Assembly (NCBI GenBank): GCA_029964075.1
Contig: CM057149.1
Span: forward strand, 23,450,197 to 23,514,196
DNA from: Patiria pectinifera
Lineage: Eukaryota; Echinodermata; Asteroidea; Valvatida; Asterinidae
Direction: 5' to 3'
Length of the DNA: 64,000 bases
A model generated the notes under the pieces. It was not told the origin of the DNA and ran no database searches. It was given only the letters and a program-made list of their open reading frames with translations. This document shows positions 12,141 to 24,597 of the stretch, in pieces (the stretch's first letter is position 1; the number at the start of each line of letters is the position of its first letter). A program made the translations under genes and the position numbers.

Positions 12141-14815
12141 GCACATAATAGGGCCCTGTAAATGAGACACGAGTTCAAAAATCTGGGGGGGGGATTTGAT
12201 ATTGTGTCCCCCATCCTTCAAAAAGTGTGTGTGTGTGGGGGCATTTCCCCCCCCCCTGCCCCCAAAGGATTGCTCTTGTTACGATGGTAAAGCGTGATAG
12301 TAATTCGATATAGGGAAATTACACAGGGGGTCTTTGGTATAAGCACAATATACTACCATTATACATGAATATGATTATATAATGTAAAATGAGAAGGGAA
12401 GTTGGCGTACAAAATGTATACAGTAGTAGAGTACGCCTAATAGTGTTTCGGTGTTTCACTTTCAAAATCTTGGTTATTTCTACGGCCTTAGCTTTTGGAT
12501 CTAGTTTCATGAATTTAGTTTCCTGATACAGGCTTGGTATTGGGTCCGTTTTCTTTTACAAAAACAGGAAGCGCAGGCGTTGCAAAGCATTTGGCTAAGT
12601 GTTAAGTCATTACCATAAGACAAAATACGTGCAATTCTTGCGCGTGGGTCGTCCATGCATGGCCTAGGTTATAATGGACTAATGCAGGAAAGAGAGGGCG
12701 CTTTGTGACTACTTTCGAGAGCCCCAGTGGGCGCCGCTCGCGAAGTACGCACGGTACGACTTCTTCCAAATTGACACACCACATCAGAAGAATCAATAAG
12801 TTTGTTAATTCTTAATTAGGTAATTTTCAAGGTGGAGAAAGAAATTGGCTGGAGCGCGAGCGGAGTTTGAACCTGCGACCCGATATCTGTGATTTTCACA
12901 AATCTGCAGCATCTTCGCGTCAGCGCAAGGCATGAGGCGGCAATGTTTCCCTTGGCCCACCCTAGCTCTCACAAGTCTGGCGCTCTTAGGGGCATCTGCA
13001 TCTGCATCTGTTAGCTTCTGTATACAAACGCCTGGTGTGGCTTGCCTATCTCGTACAGTTAGCGCAATGCAAGTCGGTGCAAACTAGTTGTTGGCATGAG
13101 CCAGTATTCTTTTCCGGGGGGCAAAGCACATTATTATTTTCCAAAAATCCCTGTACTTTCTCTTGCATATTCCCAATTGATCATTTGCCTACCCCACCCC
13201 CATTGACATCCCCTGCGGTTAATGTCCATTAAATTAACAGCACTATGACTTCCCACCTCGTCTTCTTTTTTTCTCCTTCTTTTTTTTTTGGGGGGGGGGG
13301 TTGCTTTTCCGGGGGTGGGGTGGGGGGCGGGGCATCCTGGCGACGCCCATGGTTGTTGGTACATTTATGTAGATAAGCCAGCTCGATCTTTAGTAGGTGA
13401 TCCTTGGAGTTTTGTAACGTTGTGGCACAACGGGCCACTTAGGGTAGCAACGGGAAGTATTTTGGTGTACATGTACAACGACTTCTGATAACAGTTCTTA
13501 TTTGCAGAGACGTGCTTATAGATGAATCTCCCAGTACACTGGTGTGCTTTTGGCCTTAATTGGTTGTGGTCAGTGAGATTATAAGTGATGTTGCATGCTA
13601 GGGATGAGACCGTGGGTTTCTTTGTCGCTTGTTCAAAAATCTGTACGGAAACGCAATGCATTCTGGGTAGCTTACTATGGGCTAGGGCCGTTGGGGAGGG
13701 GGGGGGGAGCAAACGGCAATGTGTTCGACTCTCTCTCTCTTTTTAACCGTTGGGGTTGTGGTATTTGCGCACGGAGTCTATACAAAATGTATCCAATGAG
13801 AGCACAAAGGAATAGAGGTCGCCAGTGGTCCAGCATCCTCGGATAAGGCAGTGAGGACAAGCTTAACGCAAATCAATGCAACCTGACCAAACACCATTGT
13901 TGAGAGACCGTGACGTGGTCGTTCCATGGCCGGCGGGGGACACCCTTTGCAGCTCAGGGAAATGCGCACTAACGACCACAAGGTGCTTGCTCTACCTTTC
14001 TCCCTCTCTCTGGGGCCGAGGTTGGGAACTTAGCTGATTGGGAACACGTGGAATCAGAAAACAGAGAACAGGGAATCGGTTGATTCTCAATTACCCAAAG
14101 GCCGTGTACTGGGCATCCTATACCCGAGATGCTGTAGATGCACACTAAGCCTGTGTTTACGGAGAGCGAGTGTGACGGCAAGATTGCCCAGGGAAAATGT
14201 CGAGCCCACGGCGGGTTCAACCTCAAAAAAATGCGCCGCCCTGACATTTCGTCCCTCCCTTTCGCAGCTTTTCAGGGAATATTTTGTTCTTTATCTGTGC
14301 AGGACAAGCAAACATCTGGGATGATGCGAGCGTGCTGAAACACAAGAGGGTCGTAACCTTTGCAAAAATAGGGTGATCGGGAGGGGGACTTTTAGGCGGA
14401 TTTTAAGCTTAAGGGCACAGGCGTCTGTGTGGATATCCTTTGGTAAAGAATCGTGCGTTAAGTATTGGTTATGAAAACTATCCATTGTCTAAATTAAAGT
14501 GAACTAGAAATGTGTTTGTGGACAAACAGCTGTTTCGACTGTTATACATCTTCGGCGGGAGGTGGTCAATGTGTGCCAAGTCTGAAGTCGATCGGATTTA
14601 CGAAAGTGCCAAAGTGTATGGGTAGAATTAAAACGTGTACAAAACCTATGGAGAGGAGTCTGAAAAAAAGAAAAAGGAAAACGAATCTTAACGAAAACAA
14701 GAACTGTTTCGGCTGACTTTTCGAAACAGCTAAAAATACGTCCAAAGGCATGCGTTCATCTTCAAAGTGGGTGCCCAAAAGTTCTTGTTTTGAAGTAAAT
14801 CCACCGCTTAATTAT
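12141..14815. other. Intergenic DNA with homopurine runs, no gene seen
   Basis: Several short open frames exist but none has recognisable domains or splice context. A long polypyrimidine/polypurine run lies at about 13260-13340, with C/T-rich sequence switching to poly-G. GATA-type motifs (TTATCT) are present, for example near 14292, but without context they mean little. Confidence 0.35.
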
Positions 14816-14918
14816 TAAGGGCCCCGAAAATATTTTGGATTGTAGATGCTCAGTGGTGGGATCTGAGGCTATTTCTGACCACTTTAAACATTTTTTTTTG
14901 GAGGAAAGATGGTGTAAG
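14816..14918 (+). repeat. Dispersed repeat, copy 2 (right half only)
   Basis: Carries aagggccccgaaaatatttt, tagatgctcagtggtggg and tatttctgaccactttaa, matching 12041-12115. The GCGAAGCGC head is missing. Confidence 0.55.
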
Positions 14919-14969
14919 CAGTGCCTGCTTTATTTGCGATGCCACTAAAGAGAAAAAATGTTGTTTTGG

Positions 14970-15045
14970 GTTGTTTTTTTTTTGGGGGGGGGGGATGGCC
15001 CCCGTTGGGCCCCTTGGGTGGATGGGGGGGGGGGGGGGGTGAGGC
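14970..15045. repeat. Poly-G rich low-complexity tract
   Basis: Two long G-runs (about 14980-14993 and 15024-15039) flank a short C/G-rich palindromic stretch ggcccccgttgggcc. G-runs of this length can form quadruplexes and are prone to assembly length errors. Confidence 0.6.
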
Positions 15046-16951
15046 CTGGGTACTGGACGTCATTAGACGCGGTGGCGCTTTCCATAATAGAGATGTAGGC
15101 AGTTCTTATTTCACACAAAAAAATGAAAAATGTGTAATAAGCAAAATGACTATAATACTTACTTGACACTGGAAAGCTAATACTGTCTGTTGGATATTTT
15201 ATTGGGGTCGGGAAGGGGGACCACACCCCCGGCGCAACAGCTGGTATGAGGAGTATCCTCCGTGTTCCCGTGTCAAGGTGTACATGTGCATGTATTACGT
15301 CTATGCTGTACCTGCGAGGAATGTTTTCCCACTCGAAGCCTGGCAACCTTTGGGGGATTTTGAAATGAAATCTAAAGATTATTATGAACAAAATATCGGC
15401 AACAAGTTTTCAAAGTAAATGTTACCGTTTTGTGACGAAATCGCAACTGTGCGAATTTGAAAATAGAATATTCCACTTCTCGATGGTCAACTTAAATATT
15501 AACACACTCGGTAAATAATGAATACATGTAGTTAGATGTGAGGAGTACCCAAAAAATTAAACAAAACTACAGATTGAGTTTTTTCCGTCCTTCCATTTTT
15601 ATTTCTGGCCGGGTCAAAACATGCATGAGACAATGCTGCTTGGGAACTGCAAAGCAAAATGTCAATAATAGTAGATACAGTTTCTACAATTTCTGAAATT
15701 CATGGCGCAAAGTTGAAATTTCGTGGCGAAATGTTGTAAGTTTGTGGCAGAATTACGAAGCCAGTGCTTAAAGTGTTAACTGTGTTGTTTCCCATGCGAG
15801 GAATTTTTCATTCAAACCCCTGTTTAGATGCATATAATCGTTAACATTAGCAAGAATCATTACAGTGGACATACACGACCACACGCAAAGTCTACCCCAC
15901 AAAATTTGAAACTTACTTCGGACATCTCACATTGAATAAAGCATTGTAACATTCCAACAACAAATCCTTGGAACCAAAAACTCCATGTGCTTGTAATAAT
16001 CAATTAATAAATCCAATTATGGAAAAATATTTTACATGGGAGTAGTTTACAGACACTTCTGTACAAGGAAATTCTAGTTCAGTTAACTCTACAACTTTGT
16101 TTAAACCTAATTCAATGTTTACTGGCTTTTCATACAAAATGTATACAATGTCATGTACCTGTGTCAAAACCCATCGGCTGCAATTATGCGGAAGAAATGA
16201 TAAACCCTGGTACACTATTAAACAACTTGCATACGGTCATAAAACTCCCCGCACTCCATGGGTTTTAGCAATAAATTCAAAGACCAAACAGGCTGAAAGA
16301 TTCAATTGCAAATTATGTGGTTCTAGAAGATAAAAGTTTAAAAAAAGGGGACTGTAAAAGAACTAACTGAACATGCCACAGTGCCTGGTTCACAAAGGGA
16401 CATTCATGTGACCATAACGTTATAAATATAACAAGTTAAAGAAAAGAATTAAACTGAAATGTCTAAAAGAACAATACCCAGATACAAGACAAAATCAACA
16501 TTTTATGGAGGGAATAAAACAATCAACGAAGTAGTTATCTGAGAAAAAAAAGAAGAAAAAAAAGAAGAAAGTTACTAAAACTAAAACATCATAGCAATGT
16601 CCACCACCAAAGATTTCACTTTTCCCCCAAAAATCAAATTCTAAAACCAAAGAACCACTAGAATGATCATGCAGTGAGCAAAACAATAGAGAAACCAGTG
16701 GTTTGACTGATGTCTTAATTCTGGAAATGAAACTCGAATAAAGTTCATTTTAACATGTACCCCTTTGCTCATACTTATTCATCCTGATCCCACCTCTGCC
16801 ACCGAACTCAAAAACCCAGTTAGAGTCATGTATCAAGCATGTGTACCAAAAAAGGCTTTTTACTTCTCCAGAGACCTTTCTCGGTCCATTTGGGGGTGTT
16901 AAAAAAAAAGCAAAATGTCCTGTAGTTCAGTAGAATTAATCGATGGTTGGT
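15046..16951 (-). other. Region holding the Sec61 3' UTR
   Basis: This lies 3' of the Sec61 stop on the - strand. Complement AATAAA candidates occur near 15596 and 15196, so a 3' UTR of 1.3 kb or more is possible, but I cannot fix the end. No other gene is supported here. Confidence 0.35.
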
Positions 16952-17215
<264 letters not shown>

Positions 17216-17308
17216 TCAGTAACCATCAAATGTTGGGCTTATGATCACCATTCTGTGCTTACAGTGCTGCCTGAGAACCCTGTGTGCAGAATTCACTGAT
17301 ATTATTAA

Positions 17309-17606
17309 ATCGCGGGGCACTGTTGTCCAATGGTTACGGTGTTAGACTCACGTGCCATGGTACATGGGTTCGAATCCTGCCGGGGAACAAGGTGCTTGTG
17401 TTCTTGGGCAAAACACTTTACTACAATTGCTTCTCTCCACCCAGGAGTATAAATGGGAACCTGTGAAGGTAGAGACCAGATTGCGCTGATCTCGAGCTGC
17501 TGCAGAAAGTGAGCTCATGGCCTGACGAACAGGTGTAATAAATGTGAAGCGCTTTGAGACCTTTAGTATAAAGCGCTATATAAGCACTTTATATATATAT
17601 TATGAG
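17309..17606 (+). mobile_element. tRNA-derived SINE, nearly complete
   Basis: The head has an A-box-like caatggttacggtgttaga and a B box gggttcgaatcctgcc. The body includes cttgggcaaaacactttac and cttctctccacccaggagta, typical of a SINE group shared by many deuterostomes. The 3' end repeats agcgctttgag and tataaagcgctatataa and closes in a TA run. It lies in the last Sec61 intron, opposite to the gene. Confidence 0.75.
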
Positions 17607-18226
17607 TATGTACACATGCGCATGAGCCAAAATACCAGTTAGCAGAGATTCTTCTCATAACAGTAAGCACTAAGGACGGCCATGAAAAGGTTTCAGACAA
17701 AAGATTTTAGGCAAATCTATAGCTTACCCACTAATTTTCAGGTTGGTAGAAGCTTAAACTACATGTTATATGTACATGGTTTAAAGTAAAAGCGGTTTAC
17801 ATTGGTGAACATTCAGATCAAATTAATAGGGTCCAATCGAATGACGTCAAAGTACCACGTGACCATCCTGTTTCCCCGTGATTGGCCGCCATTGCAGTAG
17901 GCAAGCATTTGGTTAGCAACCACGTCGTGCAATGTAAAGTAGGCAGTAGGGCTAATGTTCACGTACAATAACTCTGAATTCCTTTGAACAATGGTCACTA
18001 TCCGTGCTGTGTACGATCGTCATAATTGTGCTGACCGTTCCAGCATTGGGTGATGGCTCTGCGTTTTTCTCAGTTTTTGTCACCCATCACAGCTTTGAAG
18101 GCTTGCCTACTACCTCATGTGCACAGCGCTATACAATCTTTGCCTACTACAATGACTTTCTGGTACCCGAATGTAGGCCGGGCCAGTGTGAGAGCTACAT
18201 TGGTTTAGACAGCAAAGGAGTGCTAC

Positions 18227-18303
18227 CTGTTGAGTTCATGGATCATGGATTTCTCTCTGTGTCCTCTCATCACCATCTGCTGGTCCTTGAGTTGCTTGGC
18301 AAC
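18227..18303 (-). CDS. sec61a: Sec61 alpha exon, residues 390-415
   Basis: Encodes VAKQLKDQQMVMRGHREKSM then IHELN and two bases of Arg. Acceptor cttctgttag, donor gtagca. This is the conserved cytosolic loop that contacts the ribosome. At 77 bases it is too short to stand out as an open frame. Confidence 0.95.
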
Positions 18304-18949
18304 CTAACAGAAGAACACAAAGATTAACCAATCAGGTACCCAATCAGTTAAGATCTAAGTCCAATGTGGGCCCCCCTGAGTGGCTACTCAGATACCGGGA
18401 TACGGAGTAGGAATGAGTTGGGGAGAGCCAAAAGAGGGTGCTATTTAGTTACAGGGTTCATTAACAGAAATCTTGATTTTGATGAATAAATTTGGAAAAA
18501 ACCCTGACAATTGCCCAACTCTACAACAGAGCAAGCTATTTCAAAGCCTGTTTTCTCTGTTGTGTAATTCGAACTCCAAGGAAGTAATTAATATGCAAAT
18601 ACGTCGTATCTCCAGAACGGGAGGGGCTATGGAGCTCTATTATATACCAAATGAAAGCTAACAATGTGGGCTTTTCAACTGTATATCACTCAATTTCACT
18701 TTATACAATATAATACCCTTTTTTGTGAAGTGTGTCAAAAATTACGGGTGAACAAATACAAAAAATTTGAAAGCTGGATCATTAAAGAATATGCAAATTT
18801 CAATAGCAAAATTTGACTTTGTGGGAACAAGTTGCATTAGATGGATCACTTATCATAAAGACACTGCAATTTGAGGACATGAACTGATTCTGGGTGAATG
18901 TTGGCTGGAGCAATGCACTTTTTTACAACTTAGAGATGGGTAGCAGCCA

Positions 18950-19790
18950 CAGTGCAGTCCATCACAAGTCAAGTCATTTGCAAATGTAGGTCACAAGTAA
19001 CATGGGATGAACAATGACAAAAGGAATGCCTATGTTACAGATCATTCCAATTGTGACTTGGTAAGATCTGAGGCTTTGCATGGTGGAGATACTAAATAAT
19101 GAAAGGTTTGCGGAAACACCATGTGGGAATAATTTCTCAACTAAGGCCAAAAAAAAAAGTCTCCGGTTTCTGGTATGCGCGCGCGTCGCCGTAGCCATGC
19201 GCGTCGGCAAAATGAAAAAGTTTTTTTTTTAATGAAAGATGATGTCTCAAAACCGCCAAACTCACTGGTTTGACCGGAATTCTGTTGCTGCACAATTTTA
19301 ACGTGTTTTTAGATGGGGTTATGATCGAGAATAATGTAGCTTAATGTAGCCTCTCTGAACGCCCATATATTTGCACTAAGTTTAGTCGGGCACCATTTGC
19401 AGTCATCAGTCGACATTTGAAGCAAAAAAGTCAGGTAAAAAAAAAAAAAAGCCGCGTCGCCGCACCACTTTTTGGACAAGCTCCATACCAGAAACCGGAG
19501 ACTTTTTTTTTTGGCCTAAGAGATGGTTCTGACCAGAGGTATAAACTCGACGTTCTGGTCAGTATATCTCTCCTCTCCTGAAGACGGTCAGAGCATACTG
19601 ACCGGAACGTCAAGTTTATACCTCTGGTTCTTTTCAGAACCATTCTCTTCAGTTGAGAAATTATTCGCACATGGTGTTTCCACAAACCTTTCATTATTTA
19701 ATTGTGACTTGAGTTGAGATTGAAGGACTTGTGATTGACTTATACCCAACATCTGACTGACTTGCGAGGTCGTAACTACAACTTTGGTTG
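18950..19790. repeat. Large foldback element with a second foldback nested in its right arm
   Basis: Left arm 19094-19177 and right arm 19484-19700 are complementary (gaaaggtttgcggaaacacc against its complement), with tccggtttctggtatg at the inner ends. The right arm is split by an insert at about 19520-19648 that is itself palindromic: agaggtataaactcgacgtt facing aacgtcaagtttatacctct. Outside the arms both flanks carry the GACTTGTGA word. This lies in a Sec61 intron. Confidence 0.7.
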
Positions 19791-19821
19791 ACGGCTTCCT
19801 AGGTCATGTCAACAAACTCAC

Positions 19822-20013
19822 ATCCTTAGCAGATGAGCCGGAGACATCGATCCAGGTCTTGGAGAAGAAGGCGCAGGAGGAGAGCATGAAGACAATGTAG
19901 AAGACGGCGTGGATGGGGTCGGTAGCCATGTGGCCGAAGTTCTCCGGCGGGGACATGTAGTAGCACAGACCACCCACCGGATAGGACCGATGGGGGCCAG
20001 AGTCACCCGCTTC
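19822..20013 (-). CDS. sec61a: Sec61 alpha exon, residues 326-389
   Basis: Encodes [40 protein letters not shown] and the TM segment to [12 protein letters not shown]. Acceptor ttccaacaacag, donor gtgagt, both phase 0. The variable loop DSGPHRS falls where family members differ most. Confidence 0.95.
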
Positions 20014-20375
20014 CTGTTGTTGGAACAAGGAGGAAAATTAAAACTTGAGGAAGTTGCTCCGCGAAGAATGTAGATCTGTTCCTTTAAAAGAAGGTTTTAG
20101 TCCTTGGCAGCCATAGCACAAACAAAAATTCATGTCACCATTTTGGACAGTGCCTCTTCATTAGCATTGGTTAAAAATATAACATTTTAGCCAACCTTTT
20201 TCCCAAAATCCTACAAAAAGTCACCAACTTTTTGTCACACATAAAAGGTTCTCACTCCAATCCTAGCCAACTGGGGTAATTGTGGCTGCTGTCAGATTGA
20301 GTACACCGAGTGTGTGCGCTCTCACCATGTGTTAGTTTCTCGATTTGAGGACAACTTAATGACTGGGTTTTCCCT

Positions 20376-20578
20376 TTAACCCTAATGTACCTGATTCCAT
20401 CAAAATCCACACCCCTGTTTTGGAGAAATTCAGAGTTTTCAGATTACCTCGATATTGAATAAGTTGGGGATTTTGATGGATTCAGGACAGTAAGCCTAGT
20501 GGTACTGCAGGATTTTGATGGATTCAGGATAACTCCATATTGAGCAGTTGGGGGACTTTGATGGAATCAGGATCTTAA
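20376..20578. mobile_element. TTAA-flanked word element (word with AT core)
   Basis: TTAA at both ends, left end continuing as ccctaatg. Inside, the word GGATTTTGATGGATTCAGGA or a close variant occurs three times, and once as its complement. The right end lacks the clean GGTTAGGG seen in sister elements, so the boundary is less sure. Confidence 0.5.
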
Positions 20579-20741
20579 CTCCTTGGCTATATGTTTGGTG
20601 CGTACGGGAATGTACGGGGAACAGTGCCTTCAAGCCAGCCGCACTGAATGGCCGGCTTACATTCAGTCAGAACCCCCGGTCTAATCTCCCTGCTTGTTGA
20701 TCACGTGTCAGCACAGTGTTAGCTGCACATGTCAGTAATGT

Positions 20742-20864
20742 GCAGGTGCGGCCTACAAGTCTGGCTGTAACTATACATTGATGGATCAATAGTCATGATA
20801 GCAGGTGCGGCCTTCAAGTCTGGCTGTAACTATACACTGATGTATCAATAGTCATGACAGCAGC
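20742..20864 (+). repeat. Tandem duplication of about 60 bp
   Basis: Two head-to-tail copies of gcaggtgcggcctacaagtc followed by tggctgtaactatacattga, with three or four differences between copies. It is followed by short cagcatgacagcag slippage repeats. Confidence 0.75.
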
Positions 20865-20939
20865 ATGACAGCAGAATGCAGCGATATTCGGTAAGACTAC
20901 AAGAATGTGTATACTTGGTTATGAAATGTTTTATGGGGA

Positions 20940-21182
20940 TTTAGGGAACGTCTCAAAAGTCGGAAAGCTTGCAACGTTCCATCGGGGAACATCACCTGTT
21001 CCGATTGGGAACATGCGTTGTTCCCACTGGGAACAGCCCGGGAATGCTAGGTGTTCCCAAGTAGGAACGTTGGTTTATCTATGCACGTGCACGCTTACTC
21101 GAGAACGGCCTGTTCCAGTTGGGAGCACGTCAGGAGCACAGAACGTTCCCAATGGGAATGGAAATACGGAACAGGAACGTTC
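20940..21182. repeat. Cluster of GTTCC...GGAAC palindromes
   Basis: About nine instances of the half-site GGGAAC or its complement stand here, mostly paired as GTTCC-n4-6-GGGAAC, for example gttccgattgggaac and gttcccactgggaac. Flanking words are otherwise unrelated. It directly abuts the hAT-like element at 21183, whose target duplication cgttc is part of the cluster. Confidence 0.55.
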
Positions 21183-22410
21183 CAGGGGTGTGAGTGGAGT
21201 AAAAAAAAAATAGCTGAAAATAGCTGAACCTGTAAATAACCGAACCTGCGAGCGCGAAGCGCGAAGCCCTTACGGCGTGGGGTCCGGGGCCCGCCCAAGG
21301 GCCCCGGAAAAATTTTGAAATGTAGATGCTCTGTGGTGCATTTTAAAGCCTCCTGGCATGCCTGGGCCAACTATTGGTCGAAATGTTTTGCAATTTATGC
21401 ATGTTTTTAAGTTAAATTTTCCTTCATATTGGCTTGAAACTGCCTAAATGGCCAACTTGTATATGAAAACTGGGAAATTCGACCACGTTTTCCATATTTT
21501 AACTCCTTACTGCATGTACTGCACATCGTCATCGCGTGTTCCGGCTTCTGATCGAGTCGCCTAATTTCTGCCCATTAACCATGTGTTCCATCCAAATCCA
21601 TTTCCACCGATTCGTAACCTGAGGATCGGTCTTGTCAATGTCCGTATCAAACTCCGAACCTCTTTGGATAATAACACATTTGTGTTGCACTGACATCTTG
21701 CGGAATTAATAATGTCAAAATACGTTCGAAACATTTGAAACGACACACTAACGTACGTATCAGCATGCAGCGAAATACGCAGCAGGATGCGTGCATGCAA
21801 TGAAATGCACGCATGAACTTTGCCCCGCATGATGCCCTCTACCGGCGTGGCACGGCGACAATTTACTAGTCTTATTTCAAGGCTTTATATTTGCAACAAG
21901 ACGATGTTTACAGCGAGTTATTGTGGAGATCATCGCGTGTCACTACATGCATAGACACAGGAACGGCCGCAAAGAGTCCCAACGCGCTTCATGGCGCATG
22001 TGTGAATATTCATATTTATCTGCAGCCAATCACAGCGCAATGACTGTTCGTTCCCTGGATGCTGTTTACACGTTGTGTACACACGCGGGTTCGAGCTGAA
22101 AAATGCATGCACATGGCATCGTATAGTACACACGTACGTACGTATATGTACATGTACAATGTACATGTACATTGAATACTCGCTTGCACGCACCCCATCC
22201 CAGAGCTACGTGTTTGTTGTAGAGAGCGGATTGCGTGCGCTCGGCGGCGGCGGCGGAAAATAAAATAAACGGAAATATAATCAATGCATACGCGCGGGGA
22301 AAAAGCGGGGGGAAATCTGGACCATCGGAATAAAAAAAGCGGAAAACAAAATGTGGCACGCTGAACAAAAAAGCGGAAATCCGCTAAATAGCGGAGATTT
22401 CACACCCCTG
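21183..22410. mobile_element. hAT-like element, CAGGGGTGTGA ends, 1.23 kb
   Basis: Terminal repeats caggggtgtgagtgg and tttcacacccctg are flanked by cgttc on both sides (21178-21182 and 22411-22415). The left subterminal words are agctga; the right ones are agcgga and its complement tccgct. A copy of the GCGAAGCGC repeat (21249-21345) is nested inside, and a tgtacatgtacaatgtacat palindrome lies near 22147. No transposase is seen. The hAT label rests on the CAGGGGTG ends and a 5-6 bp duplication. Confidence 0.7.
21249..21345 (+). repeat. Dispersed GCGAAGCGCGAAGCCCTTAC repeat, copy 3
   Basis: The best-preserved copy of the head. It continues with ggcgtggggtccggggcccg and tagatgctctgtggtgc as at 11992. 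It is nested in the hAT-like element. Confidence 0.65.
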
Positions 22411-22609
22411 CGTTCCTTCTTTTTGAGATGCTCCATACTGCACAGAACAAAGACTAGCAGGAAATGTGTCCTGCATCTGAATTTTCTCCAGAACTACCGG
22501 GTCTAGACGGGGATGTTTGCATCTTTTCAGTTTCCGAAAGTCTTAATACGTGTTCCACATACTGTGTATCTGTGAATAAAATAAGGACTAGAAATTCAAA
22601 GACACTCAC

Positions 22610-22666
22610 CGCCCACACTCCAAGCAGATTCACAAAGAAGTTGCCGCTGAATTTCACTGCCATCAT
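22610..22666 (-). CDS. sec61a: Sec61 alpha exon, residues 307-325
   Basis: A 57-base exon encoding MMAVKFSGNFFVNLLGVWA, matching the fly form MLAVKFQGNFFINLLGVWA. Acceptor ctcctattcag, donor gtgagt, both phase 0. Confidence 0.94.
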
Positions 22667-22811
22667 CTGAATAGGAGAGAAAACAACAATCAAGACCAGC
22701 ATATTCAACAATCCAAGGTGGAAATTGTTCCCAGAAGGCACACTTTTTTATAGTAACGCTCACAAACTAGTAAATTTTAGTAGGTTTGCAGGACCAAGAG
22801 AGAGTACGGAC

Positions 22812-22952
22812 CTGAGAGATGACATACAAGTTGGAGACCAAGGTGCTCTGCAAGATGATGGGGATGTTGGAGGTGTAGAAGAGCTTGATGGGGTAGGAGC
22901 TGTACTGGCCACGGTAACGAGCCGACTTGATGGGCAGGTCCACACGGAATCC
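22812..22952 (-). CDS. sec61a: Sec61 alpha exon, residues 260-306
   Basis: Encodes [20 protein letters not shown], then [20 protein letters not shown] and NLYVISQ. This is the conserved cytosolic loop 6 with basic residues that contact the ribosome exit site, followed by a TM segment. Acceptor ends cctgcag, donor gtccgt; both junctions are phase 0. Confidence 0.95.
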
Positions 22953-23089
22953 CTGCAGGTAAAAGGTAAAGTAAGGATAAAGGGAATGAACCTGTGTTCA
23001 CAGGAACGGAGTGCCCATCTCTCTTTCTTTAGCGATTGGGTCCGACTCATATGCTGCTGTGGGGAAACTGACACACCTCCTCCACAGCG

Positions 23090-23272
23090 AGTCTGTTACC
23101 TTCCCAGCAATGAATAATGCCGGTACCCATTTGACACCTGGGTTGAGAGGAGTAATTTAGGTAAAGCAGCTTATACTTAAGGGCACAACACGCATGGCCA
23201 TGGCGGGGCTCGAACCCACAATCCCACAATCATGGGACCTGTGCTCTACTGCTAGACCACACGTGTCCGCAA
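23090..23272 (-). mobile_element. tRNA-derived SINE fragment
   Basis: On the - strand, an A-box-like gtggtctagcagtagagc and a B box tgggttcgagccccgcc are followed by ttacctaaattactcctctc and aacccaggtgtcaaatgggt. The latter is the same body type as the SINE at 17309. The 3' end is missing. Confidence 0.65.
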
Positions 23273-23849
23273 GTTAGAAGAGCCACAAACACATTGTAAA
23301 TCATCATCCCTTATTTTTTTTATTTTTTTTATTTGCTGTTCTGCAAACCTCAGTCTTGCTAACATAAGTGGAAATTTCTGGCCCCTTGGCAAGACCTCCA
23401 TCCGATTTGGAGTTGACAACCTGCCTTATAATTCAATTTACGAATAAGCTGAGTGGAACAGGGTGCAGCTTAAACACCGCTGGGACACAAAAGAGTTTGC
23501 TTTGGTTTACAAAACAAATGAGAGAGGGAGGTTGGGCTGATTTCCTCTCATTTCCAGCCCAGACGCACCGGACGGTGGGACCTCCTTTGACTCCTAGCAC
23601 TGAATGGTCTCAGTTATAGAATATCAATAGTCGGAACACTTTGGGAAGGATGTCAAAACCACACTGTAGACTTGCTCGTTTGTCATTGGATAAAGATGAA
23701 GGTACACACCCAAACACAAGTAAAAAAACCGAAGGGCACCAATATAAGATATTGTGTACATGTGGTTCTATATGGGGCAGTAAACACAATAGAACAATAA
23801 GCCTCACAAGGGAGCCTTTGGAAATCTATCTTCCTCATCAGAGATTGCG

Positions 23850-24240
23850 ATTTCAATAGGAACAATGGAGAGCAAAAGAAGGGAAACAAAGGCGTTCCCC
23901 ACGTTGCTATAACGAACATCCCGGGATCCACAGAATTGTAATAGCTATCGTTCAGCATAGCGATTTTAATCAGCCAGTGCTCTGGTATACACATGCCAAC
24001 TTTTTTGAGTCATGAAATTACAGTTTTTGAGCATACATGAGCGGCTTTTCCCTTTTACTCCTTGGGATTGCTCTTCTGTTGACACGTTTCAGTAACAATG
24101 TTCGGTATGTTTGGTACACAAAAATCGGAAGCAAAGGAAGATGTTCGGTATAGCCGAGTGTTTGGTATAGCGGTGTTCAGTACAGCGACTTTCCAATTTA
24201 TTTGTGTGCGGGCATGCCCGCCTGGAGTAGTACAATTCAT
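23850..24240. repeat. Word-rich stretch built on GTTCGGTATAGC
   Basis: Variants of gttcggtatagc occur several times at 24100-24185, and complements such as gctataacgaaca occur at 23900-23925 and atagctatcgttcagca near 23940. It resembles the other word-filled foldback stretches. Boundaries were not determined. Confidence 0.35.
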
Positions 24241-24460
24241 GCAGTAGCCATGTCTAGTGGACCATTCCAGCTTTGGTCATAAGCCTAACAGCGTTTGGTG
24301 TGGATACATTTCTCACAGCGGTTGTGACCGAATTTGACCTGTGGTCACTGGACAAAAACGTGATCTCATCAGTCAATGCGTAGGGATATCCTATCAAGGA
24401 GTTTGCACAGTATTTTACAGATGCAGATGCACCACATGATTGACAGGTTCAGCCAGCCGA

Positions 24461-24590
24461 ACTCGGCAAGCTCAGTGGTCGACTGGTAAGCAAGAGGTCG
24501 TGGGTTCGAGTCCCACCCGAGTGATTTATTTCTATCACTTGGCACAACACTGAGCATACAGTGTTAATATATCAAATATGGGGAAGGGAA
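24461..24590 (+). mobile_element. tRNA-derived SINE head with shortened tRNA part
   Basis: The end sequences actcgg and ccgagt pair, and gtgggttcgagtcccac forms a perfect T arm. The D-arm and anticodon parts are fused by a deletion, so this is not a functional tRNA. The downstream phrase cacttggcacaacactgagc and atacagtgttaata belongs to a SINE body common in marine invertebrates. Confidence 0.6.
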
Positions 24591-24597
24591 AAAAACC

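Noticed and set aside
14138-14338. 66-codon frame with Cys residues as a possible exon
   Set aside because: No convincing acceptor or donor and no recognisable domain.
22725-23117. 130-codon + strand frame
   Set aside because: It lies opposite the Sec61 exon at 22812-22952 and a SINE; no independent support.
24461-24522. Functional tRNA
   Set aside because: Acceptor and T stems pair, but the molecule is about 62 nt long with D and anticodon arms fused, and a SINE body follows.
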